Of a DNA stretch of 64,000 nucleotides, positions 45,949 to 58,259 are shown one piece after another. Where the stretch lies: the NCBI GenBank assembly GCA_027422505.1, contig JAPQWV010001350.1:1-64000 (forward strand), read 5' to 3'. The notes beneath the pieces were generated by a model. That model searched no databases and was not told the DNA's origin. It was given only the letters and a program-made list of their open reading frames with translations. A program made the translations under genes and the position numbers. This stretch comes from Craterostigma plantagineum. Lineage: Eukaryota; Streptophyta; Magnoliopsida; Lamiales; Linderniaceae. Position 1 is the first letter of the stretch; every line of letters starts with the position of its first letter.

Positions 45949-46506
45949 ACATAACTATGATACTTTTCACAAGATTATCCATTTGTTTTTGTAGAATATC
46001 ATCGTCCTTTTCGTGGCAGTGGACCTGGTCTAATAACACCACGACTAGTATGTGAGCAATTAAAGATAAAATGAACACCAAGTGGAAAACCCCAAACAAA
46101 GGGTGAAAATCACGGGCAAGGAAGGAGAATTTCACTATAGGAAAATTTAGGAGTTACAATCTCTCGAACTATAAAGAAGAAATCATCAATATCTCTCTTT
46201 TGTAGTCGGAGAAAATATCCGACAAACTCTATTATTTTTCCTCTCCTCCCAATCTTTCTTTTTTCTCTTCTCTTTGTTGGGATACATTTTTGCAACGCCT
46301 GAGCCCTCGTATTTATAGGCAATGAGATGCCTTGATCGACGATGTGAACAAAATAAAAAAATATGAAGCACACCTTTGACTTTTATGTCCATAGACGAAA
46401 ACAATGAACAATGAAAGCCTTCGCTGCATAGGCCCACACCTTTGAAAATGAATTGCCCACTTGAAGAACAAATCATTTGTTCACCTCGATTTTTCAAAGC
46501 CGACAA
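45949..46506 (-). mobile_element. Probable 3' LTR of the broken Copia element
   Basis: Downstream (minus strand) of the Copia RNase H end there is a purine-rich CTTCAAGTGGAGAAGG followed by TGTCGGCTTTG, which may open an LTR. About 560 bases of non-coding sequence follow, with a likely transcription signal (TATAAATACGAGGG, minus strand, near 46310). The partner LTR is not visible, so both borders are guesses. Confidence 0.35.
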
Positions 46507-48246
46507 TACTGACCTTCTCCACTTGAAGATTTGATTGAGAACCATTGAATCTTCACACCATTCTTTCTTTCTTTCCATTCATACGTCTCTGCTAGGCCAC
46601 TTGCGGAACGACACCAAGTAAACTTGTCGGTGTTGACCCTTTTTTCAAGTAATCTGCTAGGTTGTCTTTCATATGAATTTTTTGCATATCTATCATGCAT
46701 TCTTCCACTTTCTCACGAACAAAGTGATACTGAACCCGTATGTGTTTTGACCGTAGAATTGAGAGCTGGATTCCTTGCGATATGCAAGGCGCTCTGACTC
46801 TCACAGAATAATGGAATATTCTCTTGTCGTTCTCGAGTTCCTCCATGATTATTTTCAACCATACTAAACTGCTCACTGCTTCTTGAAGAGTTGATGGCCT
46901 TCTGTCATCAGTTAGAAGACAATATGCAACGTTGCTATCCATACGTAATCTTCATGCCAAGATAATGCGGCTCTTGTGTGTGCCCCTTCTATGTTCTGGC
47001 TGTGAAGATTTACTTGGTCCTTCCTCGTGCTCTGGTGCTGCTTCAAAAAACTTCTTCTACGGACTTTCATTTCACCTGAATCATCATAGTCTGTGGACGT
47101 TCCTTTGTAGTGCTATCATTTCCTCCGATTAGTTTATCTTCGAAGATAACTTCCCTGCTGATGATAACATTGTGGGCAGTGGAATCCCATAGGCGATACA
47201 CATTCACACCATCAATATACCCTAAGAACAAACACTTTCTTGATTTTGGATCCAACTACGTAGTTTCTTGGGTGTTGTACATCACGTACACAGTACTTCC
47301 AAATACATGGAGTTTGGAATAATCCTGGCTTTCCGGTCCACATCTCCATCGGCGTCTTCTGACCAATTGCTGTTGAAGTCAATCGATTTATCACGTTGCA
47401 GGCGGTGTTGGCTGGTTCTGCAAAGTATGATTTATCCAGACTGCAGTTCTCAACATGACTCTTGTCTTTCAAATAAAGTCCTGTAAATCCGCTTTGCCAC
47501 TCCATTTTGTTGTGGAGTATACGCCCTAGTAAAATGCCATTTTATGCATTCCCTCTTGCAGAAGCTATCAAATTTTCTAGCAAATGTTGTGGAGTATACA
47601 TACTCAGATATTTGATTTTTTTTCCTTTATCAAGTTCGACCCGAGTCTTGAACTTTTGAAGGTAATGAACACATCTCGCTTACTCTTGATGATATACACT
47701 CAGCATCTCCGGGATTAATTATCGATGAATGATACGAAATACTTCGCTCCTCCTCGGGATGATAGATGACTGCCATTCATCGTAGTGAACAATTTCTAGA
47801 ATATATTTGCTTCTAGAATTTGATGTGTTGAATTGTAGTCGATGGTTCGTGCTTGCTATAAAGTGCTCACAGAATGGTAGTGATACTCCCGTGAGACCTG
47901 GAAGTAGATTCTGCCCGCATGAATTTCATTCCTTGCTCGGAACATATGCCCAAGCTTCTGATGCCACAACATAGTAGATCTTTCACATGAATTTTCTGAA
48001 GCGCCAGGTGCTTCCCCTTTTGCACCATATCTACCAACAACATATACAAGTCCGCGCCGACCTTTTTAGCTTTCATGACTACAAGCGCTCCTCGGAATAT
48101 TTTTATGAGCCCCTTTGAACTTTGATTTCACAACCAAGATCATCGAATTGTTCCACAGACAATAAATTCTTCTTCAGACCTTCCCTGTGCCGTACTCCTT
48201 GAATAGTGCGAATTGTGCCGTCGTGCAACTTTAACTTCATGGTTCC
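46507..48246 (-). pseudogene. Ty1/Copia polyprotein fragment, reverse transcriptase deleted
   Basis: Minus strand, in order: KLHDGTIRTIQGVRH ... LLSVEQFDDLGC (capsid-protease linker region), the GAG-pre-integrase block (ADLYMLL ... SLGICSEQGMKF), integrase (CNVINRLTSTAIGQKTPMEMW), the post-integrase motif RKCLFLGYIDGVNVYRLWD, and after a short gap the RNase H C-terminus (HIRVQYHFVREKVEE, IHMKDNLADYL). Reverse transcriptase, normally between the last two, is absent: only about 125 bases separate them. Many stops. The element is cut at 48246 by the start of the outer Athila-like element. Confidence 0.85.
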
Positions 48247-49293
48247 TGATAAAAGAAATTTATATTTAGTTTATACCCCGTAAAAGCGTATTATCGGTTG
48301 CTTTTGAATGAATTTCCTCGGATATCATACGAATAGGTTTATATTTGATTTTTGACAGATATTCGAAAAAAGAACTACAACCGAAAATATTCGGGCTTGA
48401 AATAAATTTGAAAAACCAATTGGGCCTAAGAATAAATATCAGCCCAAAAGTAAAAGCGCAAGCCCAATCCCAAGTGATGAATTAAAAAAAAGAAAGAAAA
48501 GTAATAGAGACAAATCTATTGTCATTGGTGGCTACGTTGAAAAATAAGATTTGGAGATCTTCGAGTATTACGTGCGACTGCTCGAGGTGGCTTCGTTGAA
48601 AAAAATACCTTCACTATCACATATACGTTTAGCATGCAGGTCTATTTAAGGAGAGCTAAGGCAAAGAAAAAGGAGGAGGGAGAAGCTGCTCACAAACGTA
48701 AGGAATTGGGAGTTAAGGCCAAAAAGAGAAAAAAAAGAGTTCACTCACCTCACGAAAGAAAGAAGCCACACCACGCTGCCATCGTCACTCACGCACTCAT
48801 CACCCATTTGACCGTCAAGCATCCACCTCAAGGAGGGAGAAGCTGTTCACAAGCGTAAGGAAACGAGAGTTGAGGTCAAAAAGAAAAAAAAAGAGTTCAC
48901 TCACCTCACGAAAGAAAGAAGCCACACTATGCTGCCATCGTACGCACTCATCACCCATCTGACCATCAAGCATCCACCTCAACGGGGGAGTAGTCTGCCT
49001 CAAAGTTTTTGTTGAACCTTTATCACCCACGTACAACCCTAAGCACACACCTCAAGCAACTACCTCCCATTCATGCAAGGTACTCACCTCACTAAAGAAA
49101 GCAACTCACTGCAGAGCAGAGGATAACACCATCAAGCATCCACCTCTCCGCTCAAACTCACATCAACGCACGCTGAAGAGAAAAAGAAAGCTGAAGCATA
49201 CACCTCTCAAGCACCCACCTCACCTCGAGCACACACCTCACGACAAGGCTCCAACCCTCTCGCACATCAACACAGAAGACCGCACAACAGAAA
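48247..49293 (+). mobile_element. Outer Athila-like element, first part of its 5' LTR
   Basis: It begins TGATAAAAGAAATTTATATT and shares ACCCCGTAAAAGCGTATTATCGG and GACAGATATTCG with the LTRs of the inner element, so it is an LTR of a sister family. It is interrupted at 49293 by the inner element and resumes at 58260. GTTCC at 48242-48246 would be its 5-bp target duplication, but the other end lies beyond the window. Confidence 0.78.
48674..48982. repeat. Tandem duplication of 158 bp inside the outer LTR
   Basis: Copies begin with GGAGGGAGAAGCTG at 48674 and 48832 and run to CATCCACCTCAA. The motif CACCTCA continues to recur up to about 49240, so this part of the LTR expanded by slippage. 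Confidence 0.85.
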
Positions 49294-50841
49294 TGATAAA
49301 TAGAATTTATATTATATCTTATACCCCGTAAAAGCGTATTATCGGTTGATATTAACATAAATTTATTCGAATATTATGTTTATACGTTTATATTTAACTT
49401 CTGACAGATATTCGCAAAAAGAACTACAACCGGAATATTCGGGTTTGAAAAGTATAAGCATAATATTCGAATAAATTTATGTTAAAAAGAAAAAAAAGAA
49501 ATACAAGGAGAGACAAACGAAGCCTTGCAAGTCTCCTCCACTACCTAAGTTATTGCTGAAAATAAGGAGTTTTGACAGCTGAAAAGTATTCGTGTATTGT
49601 GGAGGAAATCCATTCCTATGTCTTCTGAACTTTATAAAAGAAAGGACAAAGCTCAACTCCAAAAAAAAAGACTTCTCTCTCCGATCAAACAACCACCTCA
49701 AGGACACACCTTATGTGAGGGGAGGGGGCCGAACACTACACATCAAAGATCAGGCTCTCTGCCCAACACAAACCTTATAGACCGAATACTTCAGCTCGAG
49801 CTCTTACCATTCCTTACATCAACTCTGATCCATCACACGGCTGCATAAAAAGTAGAAAAAGAAAACTCCTCACGGCTGAATGTAGAAGGCAGCTCTTCAA
49901 GCCTGCAACACTTCTTTACTTAAGCTGCCATCAGACGCAAACACCAAGCAGCCAACTCACCAAAAGCACCTTCCTCTGCCGCTCACCAACCGTTCGACGA
50001 AATTACCCAACGACGTGCACACGTAGGGCAGCGAGCAACTGAAGCTCACGCAGCGCACACACGCAGTGGAGGGCAGAGCTACACGGACCGGCTGAGAAGT
50101 GACGTGATATAGAACCGAAACGAGACCGAGAAACTTGGAGGGGACGGGACGCTATCGGGGCCAAATATCAGGGACGAAAGTATGTTTCTCTCTTTGATAT
50201 CTGTATATTCTTGGTGTCCTACATTGAGAATGAGTAGCTAATTTTTCTGTGTGCTTGGGATGAGATGAAGGCTAGGTAGAATTATTGGACGTAAAATACT
50301 CGTGACATGAAATGTTGGATATTTATCGTTTATGATATTGTTTTCAAATTAATATATCTATGTGTTGATTTGAATATCACTTGATATGTCTATGTGTTGA
50401 TGTGATTTCGTGGTAATATCGTTTTAGGGCGACAGCTAGAAGACGATTAGGTCTTTCATAAAATGATAGGAGTTCGATTATAGGGCGACAACAAATAATC
50501 GATCCTCGCTTAGGTAGGTCTTTCCCGAGCACATTTGTTTTATATAAAAAGTTATTTTAAATATTTAAGTTGTGTTCAAGCTTTTGTTTTGTTAGAATTT
50601 ATTTTTAAAATCAAGATACAACTAAAAATATTTATTTAGGCTAAATATCAAATGGTAGGTTATTACTAGTACTCAATTTATTCCTCGTGTTCGATACTCG
50701 GATATTCGATATAGCTATATTACAGACGATAGGTACACTGCCTATCGCGCGTGGTGTTAGTTATAACGTATTCGTTTTAATTATTATTGACGTACTTGCA
50801 CGAACTCTTATTTAATATATTAACGTACACGCACGCGATCA
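49294..50841 (+). mobile_element. Inner Athila-like element, 5' LTR
   Basis: It starts TGATAAATAG and ends CGCGATCA (TG...CA) just before the primer-binding site. The flanks AGAAA (49289-49293) and AGAAC (58255-58259) agree in four of five bases. It is about 190 bases shorter than the 3' LTR because of two losses: a stretch near 49450 replaced by an inverted copy of an upstream segment, and roughly 130 bases after 50515. Confidence 0.88.
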
Positions 50842-50847
50842 AGTTTT

Positions 50848-50864
50848 TGGCGCCGTTGCCGGAG
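50848..50864 (+). promoter_or_regulatory. Primer-binding site, tRNA-Asp type (inner element)
   Basis: TGGCGCCGTTGCCGG matches the complement of the 3' end of plant tRNA-Asp, with a mismatch near the end. It lies six bases after the LTR. This primer is known from Athila-group Ty3/Gypsy elements. Confidence 0.82.
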
Positions 50865-51019
50865 AATAGTTTGATATTAGGAAAATCTTAGTTCGGTAAT
50901 TTAGCCATTCACTTATTTGTCACTTTATTCTAGTTTATCATAATTTCTTTGATTTGCGATTATTCTTCCGGTTGTGACTTGTTAATTAACTAACTAAATT
51001 CGTTGATTTCTTCAAGGTG

Positions 51020-53879
51020 TACTTTTATGGTGAATGACCCAAAATCATCCATCGTAACCACTCATTGAAGCATCTCCGGATTTCGAGCATACGTTGCGAC
51101 GAAGATTAAGGCATGAAGTAATTGGAATTTCTTCGTCCAACAACTCATTTCGGCTAGTTGATTATTCTCAAGACGCAACAGAAGGTTCTCAGGACACGCA
51201 AGCACTTCTCACGTCGAGACGTTGGTTGATAGTTCAGGAAAGCCAAAGGAAATGACAGATTAAGAAGTTAATAACGAGGAGCAATCACTGCAAGATTTGC
51301 TCAAGCACGACACACTTGGTGGTACAGAATCGGCAATCGTGATACCACCTTTCGAGAACAACAATTTCGAGTTGAAGCATTCGTGGCTTCAAATGATATT
51401 TCAGATGGCTCAATTCGAAGGAAGGTCTGAAGATGATCCATACAAACACATAAAGGTATTTCTGACAATTACGGACACTATCAAGATCAATGGAGTTCCA
51501 AATGACACCATCAAGCTTATGCTATTTCCATTTTCTCTCAAGACAAAGCAAAGGAGTGGTTGGAGCTATTACCACCTAGGTCTGTCATTACTTGGGACGA
51601 GCTGCGAGATTTCGTTGTTTCACCAGAAGGACACGGAGAACCTCTACGAAGTTGGAAGAGGTACAAAGCCTTATTAAAGAGATGTCCGCAACATGGAATG
51701 ACAAAGGCCCCAATCGTTAATCGATTCCACAAAGCACTCAATGATCAAACGGCCCATATGCTAGATGGGGCTGCGAACGGAGGACTTGTGAAGCTCAGCG
51801 CGACAGAAGCATGGAATTTAATTGAAGATTATACAAGGAACAGCTTCATGTGAGGCAACACACGAATGAGGGTGCCTGGAGTCTTCAAAGTGAGTGAGGA
51901 TACGACGATGAATGCTAAGTTTGATGCTCTTCAACAAGTTGCCACGACGCAAACTCAACTTCAGACGATGATCAATGCGCTACTACCAAAAGCTGCTCAA
52001 CCACCGGCCGTTAATGCTGTAATGACTGCTACACCACCACGACAGATGTCTTACATACCACAATGCGTGATTTGTGGCGCAGCTCACGAAACCTCAGAGT
52101 GCCAAGTCAGACAATCACTAGAGCACGTGGACTATATGGGAAACTGCCAAGGGCAGCGAGGTTTCCAACCTCGAGCGCACCCCAATCTGGCTTACGGGAA
52201 TCAGAACCACCACAGGCAAGGACCACCGGGGTTTCAGCCCAGACCGTCTGGTTTTCAAGGAGAACCACCACAACAGTATCAGAACGCATCCGCGGGGTCG
52301 GGGAGCGACGATATGAGGGTGATGAAGGATATGATGAAGGCGCTCCTCACAAATTTCAGCAACACCGTTGCGGCTCACGAGAGTCGGCTAACGAAGATGG
52401 AAGAGTAAGGGAAGCCAACAACGTACGTGCTCAGAACACAGATGCACCGATTAAGAAGTTGGAGCAGCAAGTGGGCCAGTTAGCGAAGCAACTGGCGGGG
52501 CAAAATCAAGGATCACTCCCGAGCTACACAGAACCTAACCCTAAGGAGTATTGGCAACGCGGTAACCCTGATAAGCGGGAGAAAATTGCAAGAAGTACCC
52601 GCCAAGCAGAATTCAAAGGAGAAAGCTGATTTCGAGGGCCACGACGAGCCAGAAATAGAGGAAAGCAAGGGCAACGATGTCGAGAAGGTCAAGACTCAAG
52701 GCTGACAAAGGAAAAGTGCGACCATTCGTGAAGCCGTACCAGCCGAAGATTCCGTACCCAGCTCGGCTGAGGGAAGCCGAACCTGAAAAGGAGGAGGCCG
52801 CGCCTGAAAAAGAAAAGGAGGAGATTGCTCCAAGACCTCCGGTCAATCGCGTCGATGAAGAGAAAGTCGACAAGGAGATGGAGGTCATGACTACGTCCTC
52901 TATCAAGGCGTGTCAACCAAAGAAATATATTGTTGACGACGAGTTCGGTAAATTTCTTTAACTTTTCAAACAACTACATATTAACTTACCGCTCGTCAAA
53001 GTCCTTGCACATATACCTCGATGTGTGAAATACCTCAAGGACTTGCTCACGAACAAACGCAAACTTGAAGATGTTTCTGCTAATTGTCTTTGAGGGGAGT
53101 GCTCCGCCGTCGTGCAAATGAATATCCCGAAGAAGCTAAAGGATCCAGGGAGTTTCACTATACCTTGTCTTTAGGGAATTATATATTCATAAGGCATTTG
53201 CTGATTTAGGTGCTAGTATTAATTTGATGCCTTATTCTATATTTAAGAATCTTGGTTTAGATGAACCTAAACCCATTAGGATGAGTATACAATTAGATAG
53301 ATCTATTACGTATCCTAGGGGTATTATAGAGGATGTGTTAGTCAAGGTTAATAAGTTTATTATTCCGGTGGATTTGTTATCCTTGATATGAAGGAAGATG
53401 AGAATGTACCTTTGATCTTAGGGAGACCATTTTTAGCCACCGGAGAGACCATGATAGATGTTAAAAACGGCACCTTGACTTTCATGATAGATGGAGAGAA
53501 AGTAACATTTTGCATGGCGGAAACTATGAATGATATTAGCAAACGTGATAATAATTATTCCTATCTTGATGTTGTTTTCTTCTATGTATTTCCAAGTTTA
53601 TCGCAGGGTATTGAGAAGAAAGACACGAGAATAGTCGAGGGAATAAAAGATGAGAGCAAGGAGACGCGTTTGATCGGCGGACCACCGCTTTTCGAGCTGA
53701 GCGGCAACCTAACCATTTCAGTTGTGCTTTTCCCGAGGACGGTCGACAGTACCTTCCAACCATTTTTTTCGAACCACCTTGAAGACTCACTCGACTATGT
53801 CGAGCTAAAAGACTTTAAAGAAAGCGCTTCTTGGGAGGCAACTCAGGTTCTGCATTCACGTCTAGTTTTTTTGCCTTAG
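51020..53879 (+). pseudogene. Athila-type gag-protease region (inner element)
   Basis: Blocks over several frames: NNFELKHSWLQMIFQMAQFEG, DPYKHIKVFLTITDTIKINGV and LMLFPFSLK (capsid core), AWNLIEDYTRNSF, a Gln/Pro-rich stretch with CVICGAAHETSECQ (zinc knuckle), then KPKIPYPARLRE-type basic-acidic linker, KYLKDLLTNKRKLEDV, KKLKDPGSFTIPC, ADLGASINLMPYS (aspartic protease with D-L-G-A in place of D-T/S-G-A) and VPLILGRPFLATGETMIDV. Frame shifts and stops break it. The order and wording are those of plant Athila-lineage elements. Reverse transcriptase, RNase H and integrase, which should follow 53879, are missing. Confidence 0.85.
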
Positions 53880-56516
53880 GTTTGTCTGCATTCACGTTTA
53901 TCATCATAAACAAATTTAATAAATTTATATATAATTAAATTAAATACAAAAAAAACAATAAAAAAAGTAAGTATGAATAAATAAATAAATTATTAAATAA
54001 AATTTTTTTATTAATACTGTCGTGGAGTTCAGCGTTTAATTTTAAATAATAAAATATAAAAAAATAAATAAAAATAAAAATTGTGAATATTGAGAGAGAG
54101 TTTTTGCTTTCGCGAACTGATCTTCTATCGCGGTGTTAGCATATGATTTTCACAGGGTTTTGTCGCTAATCTATCAAAGTGCGAAACTCACAACGCAGAA
54201 TCAAGAGGCGGGATAAGAACAATAGTTTTACTTCGTATAGATCGTTACATACCAGTACAACTTGTGAGGACCCAACATAAAAGCAATTAAAACTGCGAAT
54301 AACACAAAAGACAGAACAATGGTTTTGCTTCATAAGGGCGGTTACTCACAAGTACACCTTGTGAGAACCCAACACACGAAAGCCAGTAAAACTACGAACA
54401 ACCCCAAAGAAGAGCAAGGTCGAGTCCTAGCATAGCTAAATTACGTCAAAACCTCGCATATTCTTCGGTCTCATTCTCACGGCCTTGCTGTTGTCCCCAA
54501 TTCATAGTGGTTAGCTAACTCAAAATGTCGAAAATGAGATTGCTGAAGACGTGTGGTTTATGGTATTTTGGTGTTGTTGTGTTGTTCGAGCAATGTCTAT
54601 TATAGGATTCGGCAAATCAAATAAAGATACTGACGAATTTTTGACTTGAGGATTCGGCACCGCGAGAGAAAATGATATTTTCTTTGTCGATTAACAGATT
54701 TTTCCACGCGCCAATCGTTCTCGAAAAACTCGTCGATTACGTGTTAATCTTAGTAAAAATATAGATATGATAATAATAATAAGAAGAAAAATAAAATAGA
54801 AAAAAAAAGAAAAAAAGAAAAAAACATAAGGAAAAAAATAATGGTTCCGTTGTCGGGCTAGTTGCATCACGTTTATGTTTTCGTACTTACTAAAATAATA
54901 ATAATAATAATAATAAAACTTGGGGATTGATGATGTTTTGCGATGAGCATCAGTGTTGTCCTATTTTCCTTAAGATGCCTATTACTATTAATTTTCCGTG
55001 AATTGTTTTTACGCCTATTTCCTTTAAGCTTATTTTGTTAGGTCAAATGTCACGAGGAACGCCATCTACGAACAATGCAATGCGTAGTCACATCCAAGCC
55101 AGTCAGAATCATGCCAAACATTTCTGCAACTAAGGGACTTCAAAATCTCAAGTGTGGGGAAGGGACGTTGGCAAAGCATGCACATCGAACTATTCAGGGA
55201 AGTTCGTCTATTTATTTCCCTCTTCCTTGTGTTCCAATGTTTGTTACATTGACGGCAACGTAAATCTTAAGTGTGGGGAGGGAAATTTCGCGAAATTGAT
55301 GATAGGAACATATTTATATGTGCATGCTGTGATTTAAAAAATATGGCATAATTTTTTTTCGAAAATCATGGTTCTTCTCTATTAAAGGATGATTTCATGT
55401 AGAAAATTTGTGAGTAATTAGGATTACATGCGTACTAGATTTCTTTCTTGCATGATAAACTTAGCGATACATGAAGGATTGGATTCGTACACATAACCTT
55501 ATTTTTGTGAGAGCCCAAGAGCTTTTTGCTCATTTCTTTGGTTGTGTGAAACGTGCCTAATTTACGTCTCTCTTGAACTTGCTCGTGTATTTCGTGTTGA
55601 AACTGCTTAAGGTGAAAATGTGTGAAAATGAGGAATGCATTAGGAATTAGTCCATAGCCAAAGTTTCTGACTGCACCTGATCACCGTAGTTAGCCACTTT
55701 GAGCTTGAGCCTTTTATTCTCGAAACCCGATATTCATAGCTGCCAACCTAATAAGCCTTCAGAATTAAACCCCATTGGAGCGATAGTGTAAGTGAAGGAT
55801 GAATGACAGAGTCACGGTGCACAATTTAGCCAAATGTCTGACAAACACCGAAGTTGAGCATGGAAAAAAAAGACAAGAGCTAAAAAAAGAAGAAGGAAAA
55901 AAACTGGGAAATAGCTAAGAACCGTTCTCCGATATTCTTTCACTCTCGAGACCACATTTTTATACCTAGATAGAGATGTCGAAAGAAGAAAGGCTTGGTA
56001 AAAAGAAAAAAAAAAGAAAAAAAGAGACGAATGACAAAAAAAATAGAAGTTTGGGTGGTAATCAGATGGTCGACTTATTGGCGCATTCGTGACAAATGCA
56101 TGATTCTAACACGACTCTAGCTCATATGCTTTTGCGCTTAGCCCTTGAATATTTTGGATATTAAGCCTGCTAATACCCGTAAAGTCACTTCGATTCACAC
56201 TTTATTACAGTAGATTTACGAATCAGTTGCAAGCCTATGGTAGAGACTAAATTAGTGCATGAACAGAGAGATTTCACAGACATATTAAGCCTATACACTG
56301 TATGATTTGAGTGAATACCCGTGAGGTACGAATCTGGATTGATATTGCTAAGGAATTTGTGTAGTTGGACGTCAGCTTCAAATGTGTTTCCGACATTACT
56401 TGCATTAGTTCATTACATGATTCATTCTTCAAAGATAAGTTGCAGGATTTAAATTAATTTTATGCCTTATAATATCTTTGCTCGAGGACAAGCAAACCCT
56501 TAAGTGTGGGGAGATT
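53880..56516. other. Non-coding 3' half of the inner Athila-like element
   Basis: 2.6 kb without a supported gene: AT-rich and A-rich tracts (53930-54080, 54760-54920), no reverse transcriptase or integrase motif, and no envelope-like frame I can recognise. Three copies of AAGTGTGGGGA occur (55150, 55269, 56502); the last is the polypurine tract next to the 3' LTR. Confidence 0.65.
56501..56516 (+). promoter_or_regulatory. Polypurine tract of the inner element
   Basis: TAAGTGTGGGGAGATT stands directly before the TGATAAATG start of the 3' LTR. It is the expected plus-strand priming site. Confidence 0.75.
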
Positions 56517-58254
56517 TGATAAATGAAATTTATATTATATCTTTTACCCCGTAAAAGCGTATTATCAGTTGATATTAAACATAAATTTATTCGAATATTA
56601 TGCTTATACGTTTATATTTAACTTTTGACAGATATTCGCAAAAAGAACTACAACCAAAATATTTGGGCTTGAATAAAACTTGAGGAGCCATTGCACCAAA
56701 TATCGACCCAAACCAATTGGGCCAAAGAGTAACATTCATCCCAAGTAAAAGCCCAAGCCCAAGTGATAAATTAAAAAGAAAAAAAAGAAATACAAGGAGA
56801 GACAAACGAAGCCTTGCACATCTCCTCCACTCCCTAAGTTATTGCTGAAAATAAGGAGTTTTTGACAGCTGAAAAGTATTCGTGTATTGTGGAGGAAATC
56901 CGTTCCTATGTCTTCTGAACTTTACAAAAGGAAGGACAAAGCTCGACTTCAAAAAAGACTTCTCTCTGATCAAACAACCACATCAAGGACACACCTTACG
57001 TGAGGGAGGGGGCCGAACACTACACATCAAAGATCAGGCTCTCTACCCAAACACAAACCTTATAGACCGAATACTTCAGCTCGAGCTCTTACCATCCCTA
57101 ACATCAACTCTGATCCATCACACGGCTGCATAAAAGGTAGAAAAAGAGAAATCCTCACGGCTGAATGTAGAAGGCAGCTCTTCAAGCATGCAGCACTTCT
57201 TTACTTAAGCTGCCATCAGACGCAAACACCAAGCAGCCAACTCACCAAAAGCACCTTCCTCTGCCGCTCACCAACCGTTCGACGAAATTACCCAACGACG
57301 CGCACACGTAGGACAGCGGGCAACTGAAGCTCACGCAGCGCACACATGCAGTGGAGGGCAGAGCTACACGGACCGGCTGAGAAGTGACGTGATATAGAAC
57401 CGAAACGAGACCGAGAAACTTGGAGGGGACGGGACGCTATCGGGGCCAAATATCAGGGACGAAAGTATGTTTCTCTCTTTGATATCTGTATATTCTTGGT
57501 GTCCTACATTGAGAATGAGTAGCTAATTTTTCTGTGTGCTTGGGATGAGATGAAGGCTATGTAGAATTATTGGACGTAAAATACTCGTGACATGAAATGT
57601 TGGATATTTATCGTTTATGATATTGTTTTTTCAAATTAATATATCTATGTGTTGATTTGAATATCACTCGATATGTCTATGTGTTGATGTGATTTCGTGG
57701 TAATATCGTTTTAGGGCGACAGCTAGAAAGACGATTAGGTCTTTCATAAAATGATAAGAGTTCGATTATAGGGCGACAGCAAACAATCGATCCTCGCTTA
57801 GGTAAATTAATATATATTCTCACAACGTCTATGGCGACAACAAATTCGGACGTGAGTAGGAATTACCGTGACTTAGTCATTTTTTGTGTTAACGATAATT
57901 TACGTCTCGTCAATGATACCTAGCGGAATTCGAAATCCGAGCACATTTGTTTTATATAAAAAGTTATTTTTAAATATTTAAGTTGTGTTCAAGCTTTTGT
58001 TTTTGTTAGAATTTATTTTATAAATCAACATACAACTAAAAATATTTATTTAGGCTAAATATCAAATGATAGGTTATTACTAGTACTCAATTTATTCCTC
58101 GTGTTCGATACTTGAATATTCGCTATAGTTATATTACAGACGATAGGTACACTGCCTATCGCGTGTGGTTGCTAGTTTAACGTATTCGATTAATTATTAC
58201 TTGACGTACTTGCACGAACTCTTATTAATATATTAATGTACACGCACGCGATCA
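56517..58254 (+). mobile_element. Inner Athila-like element, 3' LTR
   Basis: 1738 bases, TG...CA, nearly identical to the 5' LTR where they align, including the shared TACACGGACCGGCTGAG region. It is longer than the 5' copy and is the complete version. The small number of substitutions between the LTRs suggests a fairly recent insertion compared with the rest of the nest. Confidence 0.88.
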
Positions 58255-58259
58255 AGAAC

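Noticed and set aside
50848..50864. A tRNA gene
   Set aside because: Only the complement of a tRNA 3' end is present, right behind an LTR; it is a primer-binding site.
53880..56516. An envelope-like gene in the 3' half of the inner Athila-like element
   Set aside because: Some Athila elements have one, but no frame longer than about 70 codons and no membrane segment is found here.
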